Assembly (NCBI RefSeq): GCF_047948215.1
Contig: NC_134465.1
Span: 11,074,522-11,138,521, forward strand
Reading direction: 5' to 3'
Length of the DNA: 64,000 nucleotides
DNA from: Lycorma delicatula
Lineage: Eukaryota; Arthropoda; Insecta; Hemiptera; Fulgoridae
Positions 12,000-24,157 of this stretch are shown here, in pieces (the stretch's first letter is position 1; every line of letters begins with the position of its first letter). A program made the position numbers and the translations under genes. Under the pieces are notes generated by a model, which saw only the letters and a list, made by a program, of their open reading frames with translations, was not told the origin of the DNA and did not search any database.

Positions 12000-12550
12000 A
12001 ACTTTTGTTTTTAATTTAAATATACTGATTTATTAAAAATTATTAACCTTTCATTATAAAAAAATTACGATGAATAATAATTCAATAACAAAAAAAAGAA
12101 AAAATATCTACAATTATTAATGAGATAAAATTTTACGTATTTACATTTAAAAAAAAAGTGTAAGTGTAATTTAATAGGCGCACAAAATATCATGTGTTGT
12201 CAACATCAGATTCTATGTAGTTAAAAATTAATAATATTTTTACATTAATCATACATTTTTAATTATTTTTTTTTTTAATCATTTAATGGTATTAATTTGT
12301 AAATTTATTACAATTTTTATACTCATTCATTAAAACAAGATTAATTTTATCTTGTGGTTATGTTCAGCCCAAATAAAAAAATTGGTTATTTAATGTTTAA
12401 AGAGCATTATTGTTTAAAATTTCCTTTTTAATTTCATGGAACAAGGATTATTTATTTGCACTGTGAGTATGAGTGTGTGTTTGTGTGTATGTAATATATA
12501 TACACTATACAGCACTATTACATACTATACACACGCACTATATACACATA
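12000..12550. other. AT-rich stretch without recognisable gene
   Basis: This is poly-A/T-rich DNA leading into a TA tract. Open frames near its end are products of the microsatellite. Confidence 0.5.
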
Positions 12551-12559
12551 TACATACAC

Positions 12560-12561
<2 letters not shown>

Positions 12562-12637
<76 letters not shown>
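12562..12637. repeat. (TA)n microsatellite, about 38 units
   Basis: An uninterrupted TA run, preceded by tacacacac-type sequence. It produces spurious Tyr-Ile frames on both strands. Confidence 0.95.
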
Positions 12638-12638
<1 letters not shown>

Positions 12639-12645
12639 CAAGTAT

Positions 12646-12785
12646 TATTGAAATCTGATACCGACTGACTGAAATGTGCTGGGGCTCCATCGTGGTGAAA
12701 CCACATATTTCCTCTTAATTGGAGAGTTTCCAAAAAAATATGATAATTTTCTCCATTTAAACGATTTGGTAGAATGAAAGAAATT
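12646..12785 (-). pseudogene. transposase fragment (DDE, DGAP-type)
   Basis: On the minus strand a continuous frame of about 40 codons reads LPNRLNGENYHIFLETLQL and then RGNMWFHHDGAPAHFSQSV. This is the segment around the second catalytic Asp (the DGAPAHF block) of the same transposase family as at 9080-9905. Compared with that family, a short stretch between the two blocks appears to be missing. The (TA)n microsatellite cuts it off on its C-terminal side. No inverted repeats were found, so it is an isolated relic. Confidence 0.65.
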
Positions 12786-12935
12786 TAGATCCAAAGTACA
12801 TGCACATTAGAATATTTTACAGGTGATTAAAAATCTGTTAAGAGAATTTGTAAACAAATTATTTTGAATACTGTGTACTTACAAATATATAATTTGTGTA
12901 AACTTCTTTTTTAAATTACTGTATAAAAACTCATA

Positions 12936-13205
12936 TTGGATAGCCCACAGAACTGATTAACTCACCACAAATCAGTTGTTTAATAGCCGATTCTCAAAGT
13001 CAAAGGTTATGAGGTTCAAAGCCTAGTACAAGTTAGCTACTTTTATATGAAATTGAGTACTAGACAGTAAATGCCAGAATACTTGACGGTTGAAATTCAA
13101 TTAACCACAGGTCTCGGGAATTGTCAGCCTAAGTCACCTCATTTACATGTCATACGTATCATTGGGTCATGGAGGGTTGCTTATTATTTACTCGTTGAAC
13201 ATATT
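12936..13205 (+). repeat. diverged tRNA-derived SINE, family B copy 1
   Basis: The head keeps a box B-like gaggttcaaagcctag. The body shares attcaattaaccacaggtct with family A (usually tttcaattaaccacacatct) and ends ttgggtcatggagggttgct. It aligns over its whole length with 29566-29862. It is more diverged than the family A copies and is probably an older related subfamily. Confidence 0.55.
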
Positions 13206-13529
13206 GTAATGTACACTTTAGGAGAAAAGAGCAAATTATACATTATAATATATTTAAGAATTGCATTATAATAGGAAATGTACGTTACATAGACTACATT
13301 TATACTTAAGGTGTAAGTTAAGAAAATACTAAAAGCTTAGTACAAGATTTTTTTTAAAATGAGCAGTTACACTAAAATATTTTACAAGTATTACAGATAT
13401 AACCAAGATAAAATGTGGATGACAGTATAGGAAAAGTTATTTTATGTACTAATAGTTGTAAGAAACATTTCATCTAGTATTACTAATTGTAATCAACATG
13501 TGGATAAATAAAGGTTATTTATATATAAA

Positions 13530-13537
13530 ACACACAC

Positions 13538-13600
<63 letters not shown>

Positions 13601-13618
13601 TATATATATATATATATA
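13530..13618. repeat. (CA)n(TA)n compound microsatellite
   Basis: About 69 bp of CA repeat with one interrupting CG, followed directly by about 19 bp of TA repeat. Confidence 0.95.
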
Positions 13619-14072
13619 AACTAGGTAATTTGCTGCATTGAACTTTTATCAAAACCCAATTAATTTTGTACATACCTTACACACAAGTTTAGTTTTAATT
13701 ATTAGTTTTAATTACAAATTAATAGTAATACCACTGTTAAGCATATTCCTGAATAATATTTCACATTGTAATAAATATAATAAAACCAATTTATGATGTT
13801 TCAAACGAACGCAAGATTTAATAAAAATGTACATGTTTTAATGCTCTAACAAGCATCTAGAAAGGTTGCTCTTCAAACAGACGTTCGTTAATTTCCGCGT
13901 ACATTCGTTCAAGCCCGAAGCTGGCTACATACGACATCTGTGTTCATTAACTGCGTCGGAGTTATATATTTGTCGACTACCTTTTTATAAAGTAACAATT
14001 ATAAAACGGATTTTTTAAGATTACTCTTACAGATAAAATTTATCTTTATTTTTTTTTAATTACTTATTTTTA

Positions 14073-14241
14073 TATTTCATGAATTAATTTACTACGACGT
14101 TTTATGGAGAAGCTTATGTATGGGAATATGGAAATGGAATTTAGTAGCGTATAAAAAATGCCATGCCTGACGGGAATTCGAACTCGGAACCTCCGGATAA
14201 AAAACCGAGATGCTAACACTCTACCACGGAAATCAACGGGT
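14073..14241 (-). repeat. tRNA-derived SINE, family C copy 2
   Basis: The reverse complement starts gatttccgtggtagagtgtt, has a box B-like gttcgaattcc, then the body ggcattttttatacgctact. The 3' part attaattcatgaaat matches the other two copies. It is a SINE relic, not a tRNA gene. Confidence 0.65.
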
Positions 14242-14811
14242 AAATATATATTTTTAAATTATAAAAATAATTAAAATATTTAACTTAAAGAGGAACGTAC
14301 TTCAGTATGATGTAAATGCACTTCAAGATACCTTAAATAAAATTTCACGTAAACCCACATACATTCACACAAAAGATTTTATTAACCCTCCCCTTTGAGA
14401 TTAATGAGTGCGATGTAACACTCGAAAACCGTCTTTATTCCGTTGGTTCACAAACGATAACTTAACTACCTATCATTGTATTTACTAAATTAGTGTCTAC
14501 TCAAATATTCCTTATTTACAGATGTTTGTTACGTAAGTAAACTAGAAAATCCAAAAATAATACGATTTTAAATTATAATTTTCAATTAATATTAAATAAT
14601 CAGATGTTTCACGAACATCTATTACATATGTAATACCTATTAAATTAAATTTACACATTTTTAAAAGTATGTAGAATTTTATTTCGCTAATAATTTTTTC
14701 ATTTTTTTTTTTATTATCATTGAATTATTATGTATTGTAATTTTTTTTAGAATCACTGGTTAATAATTATTAAATCAGTATATTTAAATTTTAAAAAAAT
14801 AATAAAAGGAG

Positions 14812-14975
14812 ATGAAGTCAGATTCAAACCGAGGTGTCTTCCCTTTAAAGATCAAAATATTTTATATTTTTACGTCACGCCGAAACTAGTCAAAATGGAT
14901 TCAGGGATGGTCAAAATGTATATTTTCATTTAAATCTGGAAACCGAAACGTATCGCAATCACAATTAAAATAAGA
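14812..14975 (-). repeat. dispersed repeat family D, internally deleted copy
   Basis: Both ends of the family are present in reverse orientation: the gatgaagtcagattcaaacc end and the gtcacgccgaaactagtcaa to tcgcaatcacaat end. The central ~250 bp with the attagccgtagga block is missing. Confidence 0.6.
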
Positions 14976-15264
14976 AAAAATAATTTAATATTAGACAACG
15001 TATAATGTAAAAAAAAAAAATGGTGAATGAGTCTGTGAACTAAATTTTAGATTGAATAATTTTTCATTAAATTGAAAAATGAAATCCGGCAACACTGTTG
15101 TACTTGTCGGGAAAACATGGTATATTACGCAATACAATTAACCTAACATAATCCACACGTAACACGTCATCCAATTTACATATTTTTATCGAGCATGTCA
15201 TTGTATTTCATTTATAATACTTATAATAATATTCCATTTTTAAAATATTTATTAGATTAAAGTA

Positions 15265-15790
15265 AATTTATTATTATTTTTATAAAATGTAGTCAATATA
15301 AAATAATCGACTAATCTTAAATTAATTTAATTATACCGGATGTGCATATAAGAAATAGGATTACTTACATTGTAACTCGTATAGCAATATTGACCGTTAC
15401 ACGTGTACGGTTGTATTTGAATCGAACCATCACGTGAAGGAAGCCACCTGGGTTTTTCCTACCCCTTCTCATCATCACATAATCAACGCATTAGTCACCG
15501 ATTGACAAATCTTTTACTTGATGCGTACAGACACTAAAAAAAAAATTAAACGAAAAAATAATTATTTCTAAAATTACTCTTTGCAAAGTAGTCCTATATC
15601 AGCGTTTGACCGATACATTATTATTATTTATGATATTTATAATTGTCTATTGAACAATTTTTTTATTTATTAAAACATTTCTTACTATAAAAAAATATTT
15701 TATTACGTTTATCCATCATTAAACATATCGTTTTAAACTAATTCTAAATGGAGTGCATTTATACACATTATTTCTTTTAAATTACTTTTT
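15265..15790. repeat. dispersed repeat family E, copy 2
   Basis: See the paired copy at 6990-7460. This copy keeps gtgtacggttgtatttgaat, ggaaggaagccacctggg and catcattaaacatatcg in the same order. Confidence 0.55.
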
Positions 15791-16310
15791 TCTTATAATT
15801 AAAAATCATACAATGGCTGTCATCGATACCGCCTCTAGAATAAAACCTCTCAACAAGACGAAAATTTTCTCGAATTTTTAAGTCATAAAAATTCTTCATC
15901 AAGACCATATTTACCAAAGATTTTGTCGTGTAATATGAGATGTAAAATTTTGCAATTATCATATCATAATCGTTTGCCGACCTACATTTAAAATTGTTCA
16001 ATATTTAAGCGTTTTGACCGTCCATGTCTCTGTGACATAACAGCACTGAAAACCAAGAAGACGAACCGTTCGCATTCGACGGTAACGGTTCGAGATAATG
16101 ACCGCATAAGCGTTTTCAACCTTAGGAAAATCGCTCGAGATTGTTCGGTTCAAATTTTAATTTCAGCCGAAGATTCCCGGTTTATTAACACCACATATGT
16201 TGTTGCAGTTAAGATATACAAATTTAGCAAATTTTTCCACGAGTATACATCTTTATCATTCTATCGCCCCGAATATCACTTCGCTTACTGACCGTTTAAT
16301 TAAGTTTGAA

Positions 16311-16609
16311 TCCTTTCTTTTTTCTGTTTAGCCTCCGGTAACTATCGTTTAGATAATACTTCAGAGGATGAATGAGCATGATATGTATGAGTGTAAATGA
16401 AGTGTAGTCTTGTACATTCTCAGTTCGACCGTTCCTGAGATGTGTGGTTAATTAAAACCCAACCACCAAAGAACACCGGTATCCACGATCTAGTATTCTA
16501 ATCCGTGTAAAAATAGCTGGCTTTACTAGGACTTGAACGCTGGAACTCTCGACTTCCAAATCAGCTGATTTGGGAAGACGCGTTCACCACTAGACCAACC
16601 CGGTGGGTC
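16311..16609 (-). repeat. tRNA-derived SINE, family A copy 1, with TSD
   Basis: The reverse complement starts gacccaccgggttggtctag, a box A-like region, and continues to a box B-like gttcaagtcctag. A body follows with ggttgggttttaattaacca, ending in ggctaaacag with an A/G-rich tail. A 13-bp direct repeat, aattaagtttgaa, flanks it at 16298-16310 and 16610-16622. This is the expected target-site duplication and fixes both ends. Confidence 0.85.
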
Positions 16610-17479
16610 AATTAAGTTTGAAGTTTGTTACACGTAACGGTATTATAATTAGTATCAAAGAATCTTTACCGGAGTTACCGTTAATTATATCAGCAAAGAT
16701 TATAAAAGATTGTAAAGAAGAAAAAGAAAAGATTATATTATACGTAGTCGATTATAATCGTTATATATTTTTTCTTCAGCGACCTCAATCAGCCCCTTAA
16801 TAAATATCTCATTAGAATAGTCTTAATGTTACTTCATTCTATTATGATAGATTTTTCGTTTGCTGCTACTTTACGTCGTATCAATGAAATAATAACCCTT
16901 GTGAAAATGAAAACTAGCTTGCTATTTATTCGATTTAAAAAGCTATAAGTAAAATAAATAAAAGATAACGGTTAAGAGATATTTAAACTGAATTTTTGGA
17001 TTGTTCTACGTACAGCTTTGGAAAATAAAAATTATTAGTTTCGATTTACATTACAATATATTTGGTAAAAGATAAAGATTTTTTCTTTGTGTATTAAAAA
17101 GCTTACATCCTGAGAAAAAATTTATTTTTCTTATTTAAGGGCAGATGGAAATACGTTTAATATTACAACTTGTTTTTATGTGTTTATATATCTATTTATC
17201 GGATATATTCTCGTAACTTGATCCGAAAACTGAAGTATTATTTTTAATGAAGTACTAATATTAAGAAAAAAAGGCTTTATAGTTTAACATGGAAACAAAA
17301 TTTTTCATCGACGTACTGAAACTAAACTATTTATTTTTTTTTTCAGTTTATATATTCAGAAGCCGATTTTTTCTAAATGATTTATCGGTATTCTATTTTT
17401 TAAATCGTACATAAGTAGATATTTTATAAGTATTTTTATAAAAGAATAATTTGTTTCTAAAGTTATAAACGTTAGCTGC

Positions 17480-17735
17480 AGAAAAAGAAGTCGCATCTGG
17501 ACTTGCATTTCTGAAGCAAGCCCTGGAAAAGCCTTGTGTAATCTTTGCCGTAGATCAGTACCCTATGCCGGTGCGACGACTAGTAATCTATCTCGTCATA
17601 TTAAAGTTATACGCCCGGGAATTGATATTTCAAGCCAAAAAAATCCTTGTCCTTCTGATTATCGTATTTCAGAAACGCATTACGATTTAAATCTTACGTC
17701 TATTACGATTTATTTTTTAAGAAAATATTCATAAA
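17480..17735 (+). pseudogene. BED zinc-finger fragment, hAT transposase-like
   Basis: The frame through 17500-17640 reads GKALCNLCRRSVPYAG and then ATTSNLSRHIKVIRPG. This is the BED-finger pattern CxxC followed by a small loop, SNLxRH and a final His or Cys; here the final residue is Arg, so the finger is incomplete. Such fingers sit at the N-terminus of hAT transposases and of domesticated ZBED proteins. Nothing recognisable follows within the frame, so this is most likely a transposon relic. A host ZBED exon is possible but less likely because the finger is broken. Confidence 0.5.
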
Positions 17736-17842
17736 TAATGAATATAATTTCCTTATGACTTTTTTTTTTAAATATAAAAACTTAATAATACGGCTCAGAT
17801 TTTGCGTGTCTAGATTTTTGAAAATCTTTGTGTTTTATGACC

Positions 17843-18340
17843 AGCGGCGGCTCGCGTATAGGCACTGTGGACTCCAGCACCACCTGTTTTCGCTTAATAT
17901 TATCGATAACATTTAATATAACGAGTCCTTTTTTCTTAAATTCTTTCTTTATACTTGTACAATTATATAATAATCCTTAAGCTTAATGTCAGTAGCCATC
18001 CCCCAGTTTATGAAAAAAATACGAAAATCTTTGTACGGAATCGTGCGCTTCACAGTTCCAGCGGCGTGGTTTTTAGCTGTTGTGCGCATGCGCACATAGG
18101 AAACTGCCAGGAAGAGAAAACACAGTCGCTCCCGCAGAGCCCACCCTGGCGTGCCGGCGGAAGATAGTTTTCTTTTACGCCACGTGTTTACGGAAACTTC
18201 CTTTTTCGTTCGCTTCTCTAATTCGATCATCTGCGGAAGGAATAAGAAAGTGTTTATTTGTCTTTTCAGTAGCGATCAGAAGACGGCGGAAAGTAAGGGC
18301 ACTTTGATCGCCAAATCAGAAGGGCTAAAGAGAAGATAAT
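17843..18340. promoter_or_regulatory. CpG-containing segment with NRF-1-type palindrome
   Basis: The segment stands out as GC-rich in an AT-rich region. It starts near cagcggcggctcgcgtatag, which resembles the terminal bases of some hAT elements. It contains a perfect 16-bp palindrome, tgtgcgcatgcgcaca, at 18081-18096, matching the NRF-1/Ewg consensus GCGCATGCGC. Overlapping short frames on both strands show no family resemblance. It may be a promoter of a host gene or of a transposon, but no coding sequence to be driven was identified nearby. Confidence 0.4.
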
Positions 18341-18969
18341 AAGTAAAAACTAATCACGTATTTGTTTCTGCGTACATAGAAATTGAAATTAACCACCGTT
18401 TGGAGTATAGTGTGTTTTTAAGCGGACATTTTATCGCCTAATATTACTAAAAAATATTATCCGTTGACATTTTTATTATTTATTCGATTAAACCGAATAC
18501 GCCTTTAAGCGTAATGTGCTTAGAAACGGTGTGCCGTATTCTTGAATGTAATAAAGTGTAGAATTAGATTATTATCCTGCTTTCTGCTATCGATTCATTC
18601 TTGTTTTTAATTTGTCACGATAGGTGTAAGAGGCAAGGAGATATGGACCTTAAGGATCCTGTATCTAAAAATTTTATTCAAAGGGCAGAAATGTTTCCTA
18701 GCGAACATATTTTCCGGTATTATTCAATCCCCTATAAAGGGATAAAAATATTCTTTTTTCGGTTTCTCGCGCGGTTGGCGAAAGGACCTGTTGGTCTGCC
18801 TAAATTATATTTGAACTATATTTCGACGAAATAAGACTTTTCCGTTATCGGTCCAGAAATGTTAATCGCTGAAATTACTTAATTTTTCATATTTAGTTAT
18901 AATTAACGTTACATATTTGTTAAACTGTTTACGCCGTATCAAAACAGTACATACAATGAATATTATTAA

Positions 18970-19287
18970 GCGACGTCAGGAACTGGGTGGAGCGAAAGCA
19001 CGGTAACACAGGCAACGAATTTACCCGGCTCCTGTCTGGACATAGATGTTTTCGGGAGTCGTCGCTCGTCGATCACCCCCCTGGGGACGCCTTCTGGTCA
19101 TACGGATTCGGATAGTAGAGTGCCTGCGTGATCATGCAGGGACTGTACATACCATATGGCTTAGATTCGGGCCCTGCACGATAGGGGGGCAGGTTTTTTT
19201 AGCGGGGGAGAACCCCGCACTGCCATTAGTGCTGGCCTGACGGCGGCTGACAGAGCTTTTTCCTCCCCCTACGGAAAGAGAAAATAA
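18970..19287 (+). mobile_element. 318-bp GC-rich retroposed segment with 15-bp TSD
   Basis: The identical 15-mer aatgaatattattaa lies at 18955-18969 and 19288-19302. The enclosed segment is far more GC-rich than its surroundings and ends in gaaagagaaaataa, an A-rich tail, as expected for target-primed retroposition. Part of one frame (CLRDHAGTVHTIW) weakly resembles the C-terminal zinc-knuckle region of R1-like LINEs. It could therefore be a 5'-truncated LINE end; otherwise it is an unclassified SINE. Confidence 0.65.
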
Positions 19288-19655
19288 AATGAATATTATT
19301 AAAAATACTGGTATCAACATTTTATTTTTATTAAATTTCACCTCGACCCGTATTCTATTTTCCCATTTTTGACAGCTGTTTTTAAACGCTGTACAGAGAA
19401 GTGAATACAGTATAAAAAATTAATGAAACTTATAGTAAAAATCCAATATAAGTTACGTAAATTAGCGAGCAATTTAATAAATAAACCTCGAAAATGAGAA
19501 AACTATTTCACAAGAACAAAATATTATTTTACATTTGGTAAATATAAAAAGCATACAAATGCTGCATAATGAACATGTACAACTTTATCCAGGTTTCAAA
19601 ATCGCCACAATAAACACTTAAATTACTTATATACGCTATTACTATCTCGTATCAG

Positions 19656-19658
<3 letters not shown>

Positions 19659-19688
<30 letters not shown>
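19659..19688. repeat. (TA)n microsatellite
   Basis: About 15 uninterrupted TA units. Confidence 0.9.
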
Positions 19689-19689
<1 letters not shown>

Positions 19690-19690
<1 letters not shown>

Positions 19691-20820
19691 TTATCCACGT
19701 TAAAAATGTACATTTATTTCTACTGTGGAATTTTTAATCCCCATAATAATACTAGAAAGGCAACAACAACAATTTTTAAGAAATTATACGCATAATAACT
19801 TTTAAGATACGAGTAATACATAATTTCTTATTTTTTACCGTATTTTACGATAATTTATTCGGTTAACGTAGTTTCTCAAAATTTTTGGAACTCTGCTTCA
19901 GATCGTGCTTAAAACACAATTAACGTTTCGTTAATTATTCCGTTATATTTAATAAACGGATGTAAAGTTTAAACATTTTAAAAGATTTATAACGTTTTTT
20001 AACAGGATTTAAAAAACATTCGGTAGAATAAATCCATAATACATCCGTAGATCGATTAACTCATCGTAATCAGGAAAAGGAAAGGTGGATATCGTTTTGA
20101 TAATAACCGTAAATTAAAAGAAGTTTTCCATCTTTGAGTTAGTGGAGTTTTTATTTCTGTAAACTACAAGTACGTAAAACTGATAGGCAACGGTCGTAAA
20201 CGTATCAAACAAATATCACACCTTTATAAAACAATGCAAGCAAAACCGACATCAAAATCCGTTCAGCACGCAACACCCGGTCGGTTTACCGAAAACGATT
20301 TGGATGTATTTCAATTAAACAGATTTTTCTTTGAAATTACGAACGGTAACGTATTCCTTATAAAATTATAATCATTTCCGTCTTCATTTTCTCAATTTAT
20401 CCACAATCGTGTTATATTAGTAACGTTTTCATCGGTTTCTTATCGTCTGCGAGTAAACTGTAATTTTATTTGCAATTATTTCTAAATTCGGAAAATAAAA
20501 TTAGGTTATAATTACGGACAAAATTAATACGATAGCTGCCGTAATTACAATGAAGTTAAAGTTAAAATAGAAAGTAATTGTAATATTTACAAGCAGTAAT
20601 TTTAACGATAAATATTGTTCGAGCTGGTTGTAAGTAATAGTTTAGATGAAAAATTAGATATTATTTGTAAATTACCCGTCAAGATTGCGATTATTATTTT
20701 AAGATAGGTAAATCGCATTCATATTTTAAGTTTTTTGTTTTTTTTTATTTTTGCGTAATAAAATAAATTTTATATCCGTTGAAATGTTATTTTTAAAATT
20801 AACCTTCTGTTTTTTGTTTT
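19690..20820. other. no recognisable gene
   Basis: This is AT-rich sequence with stops in all frames. It ends in long pyrimidine runs next to the small exon candidate at 20828. Confidence 0.4.
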
Positions 20821-20827
20821 TTTTTAG

Positions 20828-20869
20828 AACGCTGGATGGGAAACACTGTTGAAAGTAAAAATCTTGGAG
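20828..20869 (+). CDS. possible 42-bp internal exon, unidentified
   Basis: A long T-rich tract ending in tttttttttag is followed by 42 bases without a stop in one frame (NAGWETLLKVKILE), and then gtagca, a usable donor. Both splice signals and the codon content are compatible with a small in-frame exon (14 codons if phase 0). I do not recognise the peptide and no partner exon was found, so chance is a serious alternative. Confidence 0.2.
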
Positions 20870-21502
20870 GTAGCAGTACATCGTATCTCGTTAAATTTAT
20901 TATTTTTATTTATGTTTTTTTAGTAAATTAACCGGAGTCAGGTGCAATTTTTTTTTTACCTTTCTTTACCCCTTTTGAAAAATCTAAGTCGGTTGTTATT
21001 TATTCCCGTGAAAATTACACACATCAGAGATCAAATAGATTTACCGCTGAAAGAAAAATCTGAAAAATTATAAATACGGATTCTATTATTTATTATAAAA
21101 AAATGTTACGCGCTTTTTAAGTGTGTTAACATTTTCCGTTCGAAAATACATTTTTTTAAATAATAATAAACGTCCTTCTGGTAGCGAGTGATCTTTATTT
21201 TAATATTCTACGTTACATTACACAATTAAAGATTACCAAAATTAAATGCGATAACAAAATTCTAATAGATATTTCACTAGTAATAATTTTTTTTTTCTTT
21301 TTAACAGGTGACAAATTAATTTTATCTAAATCTAATGTTTTTAAATTTATATAAAATTCTGTGCGTCGAGTCTTATCAAAACTTTGTTCATTATAGTTTT
21401 GGATGCCCGCGACTTTCATCGCATACTGTTATTTGTTTATATAATTTTACCGTTATTAAGTGTTTTAGTTATTTTTTACTTATAATTTACAACTTTTATT
21501 TT

Positions 21503-21910
21503 TACGTAAAAGGAAGTATTGTAATCCCGAATAATTTCGGTTTTCAGATTTCAACGGAAATATCCATTTTGACTTGTTTCTGCGTGACGTCTCTGTACAT
21601 ATGTATGTGCGTAAGTAATTACCTCGCGTAGCTCAAAAACGATTAGCCGTAGAATGTTGGAATTTTGGATTTAAAACTGTTGTAGCATATCTAGTTGTGC
21701 ACCTCCCCTTTTGATTAGAATCGGATGAACCAAAAGCGCCCAAAAAAAGCCAATATTTAAAAAAATTGGATTTTTGACTTTTTCTTAACTGCAGTAATAA
21801 GCTTTGATCGAGAGGTTTTCTACGATATATCGTAAGCGGTACTTGTTTTCATCGGTTCCAGAGTTATAGCCCCCAATAAAATTTTAATTAATGAAAGAAA
21901 GCGAACCCAC
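21503..21910 (+). repeat. dispersed repeat family D, copy 2
   Basis: Same block order as 11551-11995, including aaaaacgattagccgtag and gtgcacctccccttttgatt, ending near ataaaattttaattaatg. Confidence 0.75.
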
Positions 21911-22379
21911 GCACTCGTGGGTAAGACTACCCTTTTCGGGCCCAGTTAAGGGTTAAATTAAAAAGTTGATTATATATTTAATAATGTGTACATCACGCGA
22001 ATTTATTTTATTTGTTTTTCCGATTTGCATTTAAATTACGGGTTCGTTTATTAACTTCATGTAGTTTTTAACTCAAGTAATTAACCGTTTAAAACAATAT
22101 CTTTTTCACGTGTAAAGAAGGATATATTTTAGGTAAAAGGACCGTATTAAAACCACGTGTTTTCGCGTCCCTCAGTTTTCTGTTTTTTTTATTAAATATT
22201 TATTAATTAAATATTTACTCGATTAGTATTAGGGCACAGAGTACATTTTTGTGAACATTTTGAAGTGATTTGATCAATTTTAGGACGATTCTCTGATTTA
22301 TTGTAGAATTTTACGGTTTTTATTTTTAATATTAATTTTGCTTATAGCCATTTTCTTTATAAAGAGCCTTCATCCTTGT

Positions 22380-22515
22380 TGTGTGTGCGTGTGTGTGTTG
22401 TGTGCTGCCAGGCCAGCTGCGCTTCCCTACTCTGTTGCTATTGGTGCAGATGGGACACGTGATGCGCCATGCTGCTCTGCGCATCACAGCCATTGCTATG
22501 TAGTTAGGGCAAGAA
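22380..22515. other. GT run followed by a GC-rich patch
   Basis: A gtgtgtgcgtgtgtgtg run leads into about 110 bp of unusually GC-rich sequence containing a cacgtg E-box and repeated gcgc/tgcgca motifs. Open frames across it show no recognisable protein. Confidence 0.3.
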
Positions 22516-22519
22516 TTAT

Positions 22520-23640
22520 ATAAAAATAAAAAACATAGACTTCAACATAATATCTGTTAGAATTACTACTATTCCAGGAATACGCTTGCATATGCTAAAT
22601 ACTAACTCCTCCTTCCCCCAAAAATACCCGGGAGCTGCTGATTACAATACAATACATAATAAATATGAGCCTTATAACAATTTAATTCACTAACGTCTAA
22701 AAATCTGGATTCCTGCAACTCTTTCTTGTTTAAAGTAGTGGGTTATTTCTATATAAAATTTTACTATTATTGGGGTCGATGAGATACGTTCCTATTCCTT
22801 AAAGTCTTTTCGTTATCGTTTCCTAACGTTCTGAGAGGATCTGATGGTCTGATCGGGTAGCGGTTACGAAAGATAAAAGAAAAACATAATAAATCGCATA
22901 AACGCTAATTAAAGTTTGTTAAATTTATAATTATATACCAGAATCGCAAGAAGAGTTTACACGTCAACTATAATAAAGGAAAACAATACGGTAAATAACA
23001 TTTACGCTACAAGAACAGAAGACTAAACAGAAAATACACATTACATTCGCAAATACAAAAATAATAAAATATAATTTTACCTTTTTTATTATATTCCGAC
23101 AATCCAGAAACAGCCGCGAACAGTAAGTAAGAATTAAATAAAATATTTATATAACTTAAATCTTGTAAAGAGCTTGGCGCGATTATTTATCGATAACAAA
23201 AAATTTACACTGCACAACCGAAGCTTACGTACTCCCTCACGAACAGAAATGCTCGATAGATTGGTAACATCGTCCTCCCCACCCATCATTATTATTATTA
23301 ATAATAATAGTCTTGCGTGTGTAATTCGTTGGTAAGTTGTTTATTACAACGTTCACATTTGTTGACAAATTCTAGCCGGTATTGCGAAATCGACAAAACT
23401 GCTGTCTGCTACGTGTGTCCTTGACCACAAAATCTAATAATTTTTATTTTTTTCCTTTTGCGGCACACTTGACAAAAAATACTGCATCTCTGTTATATCC
23501 GTTTAATTAAATTTTAATTAACATCTAAAGAAACATATTTACTATTCTTACTTGTGTATCGCTAGATTAAATAATAAAATCTTCACAATTTATTTCTCGA
23601 TCGATATTATTTCAAATGAACATAAATATTTCCATTACTT
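22520..23640. other. no recognisable gene
   Basis: AT-rich DNA in which only a short palindromic attattattattaataataat stretch near 23290 stands out. Confidence 0.4.
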
Positions 23641-23647
23641 TTTATTA

Positions 23648-23710
23648 GCACTATATAGGGAATCTTGGAGAGCTGCATCAAACCAGTCAAATGACTGAAG
23701 ACAAAAAAAA
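23648..23710 (+). mobile_element. RTE LINE, 63-bp 3' tail only
   Basis: The segment carries gggaatcttggagagctgca and then gactgaagacaaaaaaaa, the last codons and 3' terminus of the RTE family at 49645-52650. It is an extremely 5'-truncated insertion. Confidence 0.85.
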
Positions 23711-24157
23711 CTCGATTTTCCTAATTCTAATTTTTGTTGATACTATTCCAGTCGCATAAAATATCAGTTACATATTATTCATACAGTCGATTATTCTACT
23801 CTCTTTTTCTAAATAAGATACATCCCATATATCGTTTATTTTTTGAATTTTTAGTACTCAAAATCGGATTTTGAAATTTTAAAAAATAACTGAGATTACT
23901 AATTTTCCCTACTCCAATCCTAATAGCCCAGTCAAAGTTACAAACCCGAGCTCAACACTATATCGAACAAAAAGGAAAAGGAAAATATAAGCGGATTTTT
24001 CCAACACTTTTAACCAAGCAGCGGCTTGGTTTGACAGTGGCAGAAACACGTTTGACATTCGTGTATCCTGACGCGGTGATGGACAGGATCTTAAATAGAT
24101 TTTAATCTGGAGTAGTTTTAATTCCTATGGAGATTTTCTGTCCAGTCGTATCGATTC

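Noticed and set aside
12436..12733. Long Tyr-Ile-repeat open frames on both strands
   Set aside because: They are produced by the (TA)n microsatellite; only the DGAPAHF-type stretch on the minus strand at 12646-12785 has independent support.
17949..18339. Overlapping short frames on both strands in the GC-rich segment
   Set aside because: No recognisable domain; GC-rich DNA in an AT-rich region lengthens chance frames.
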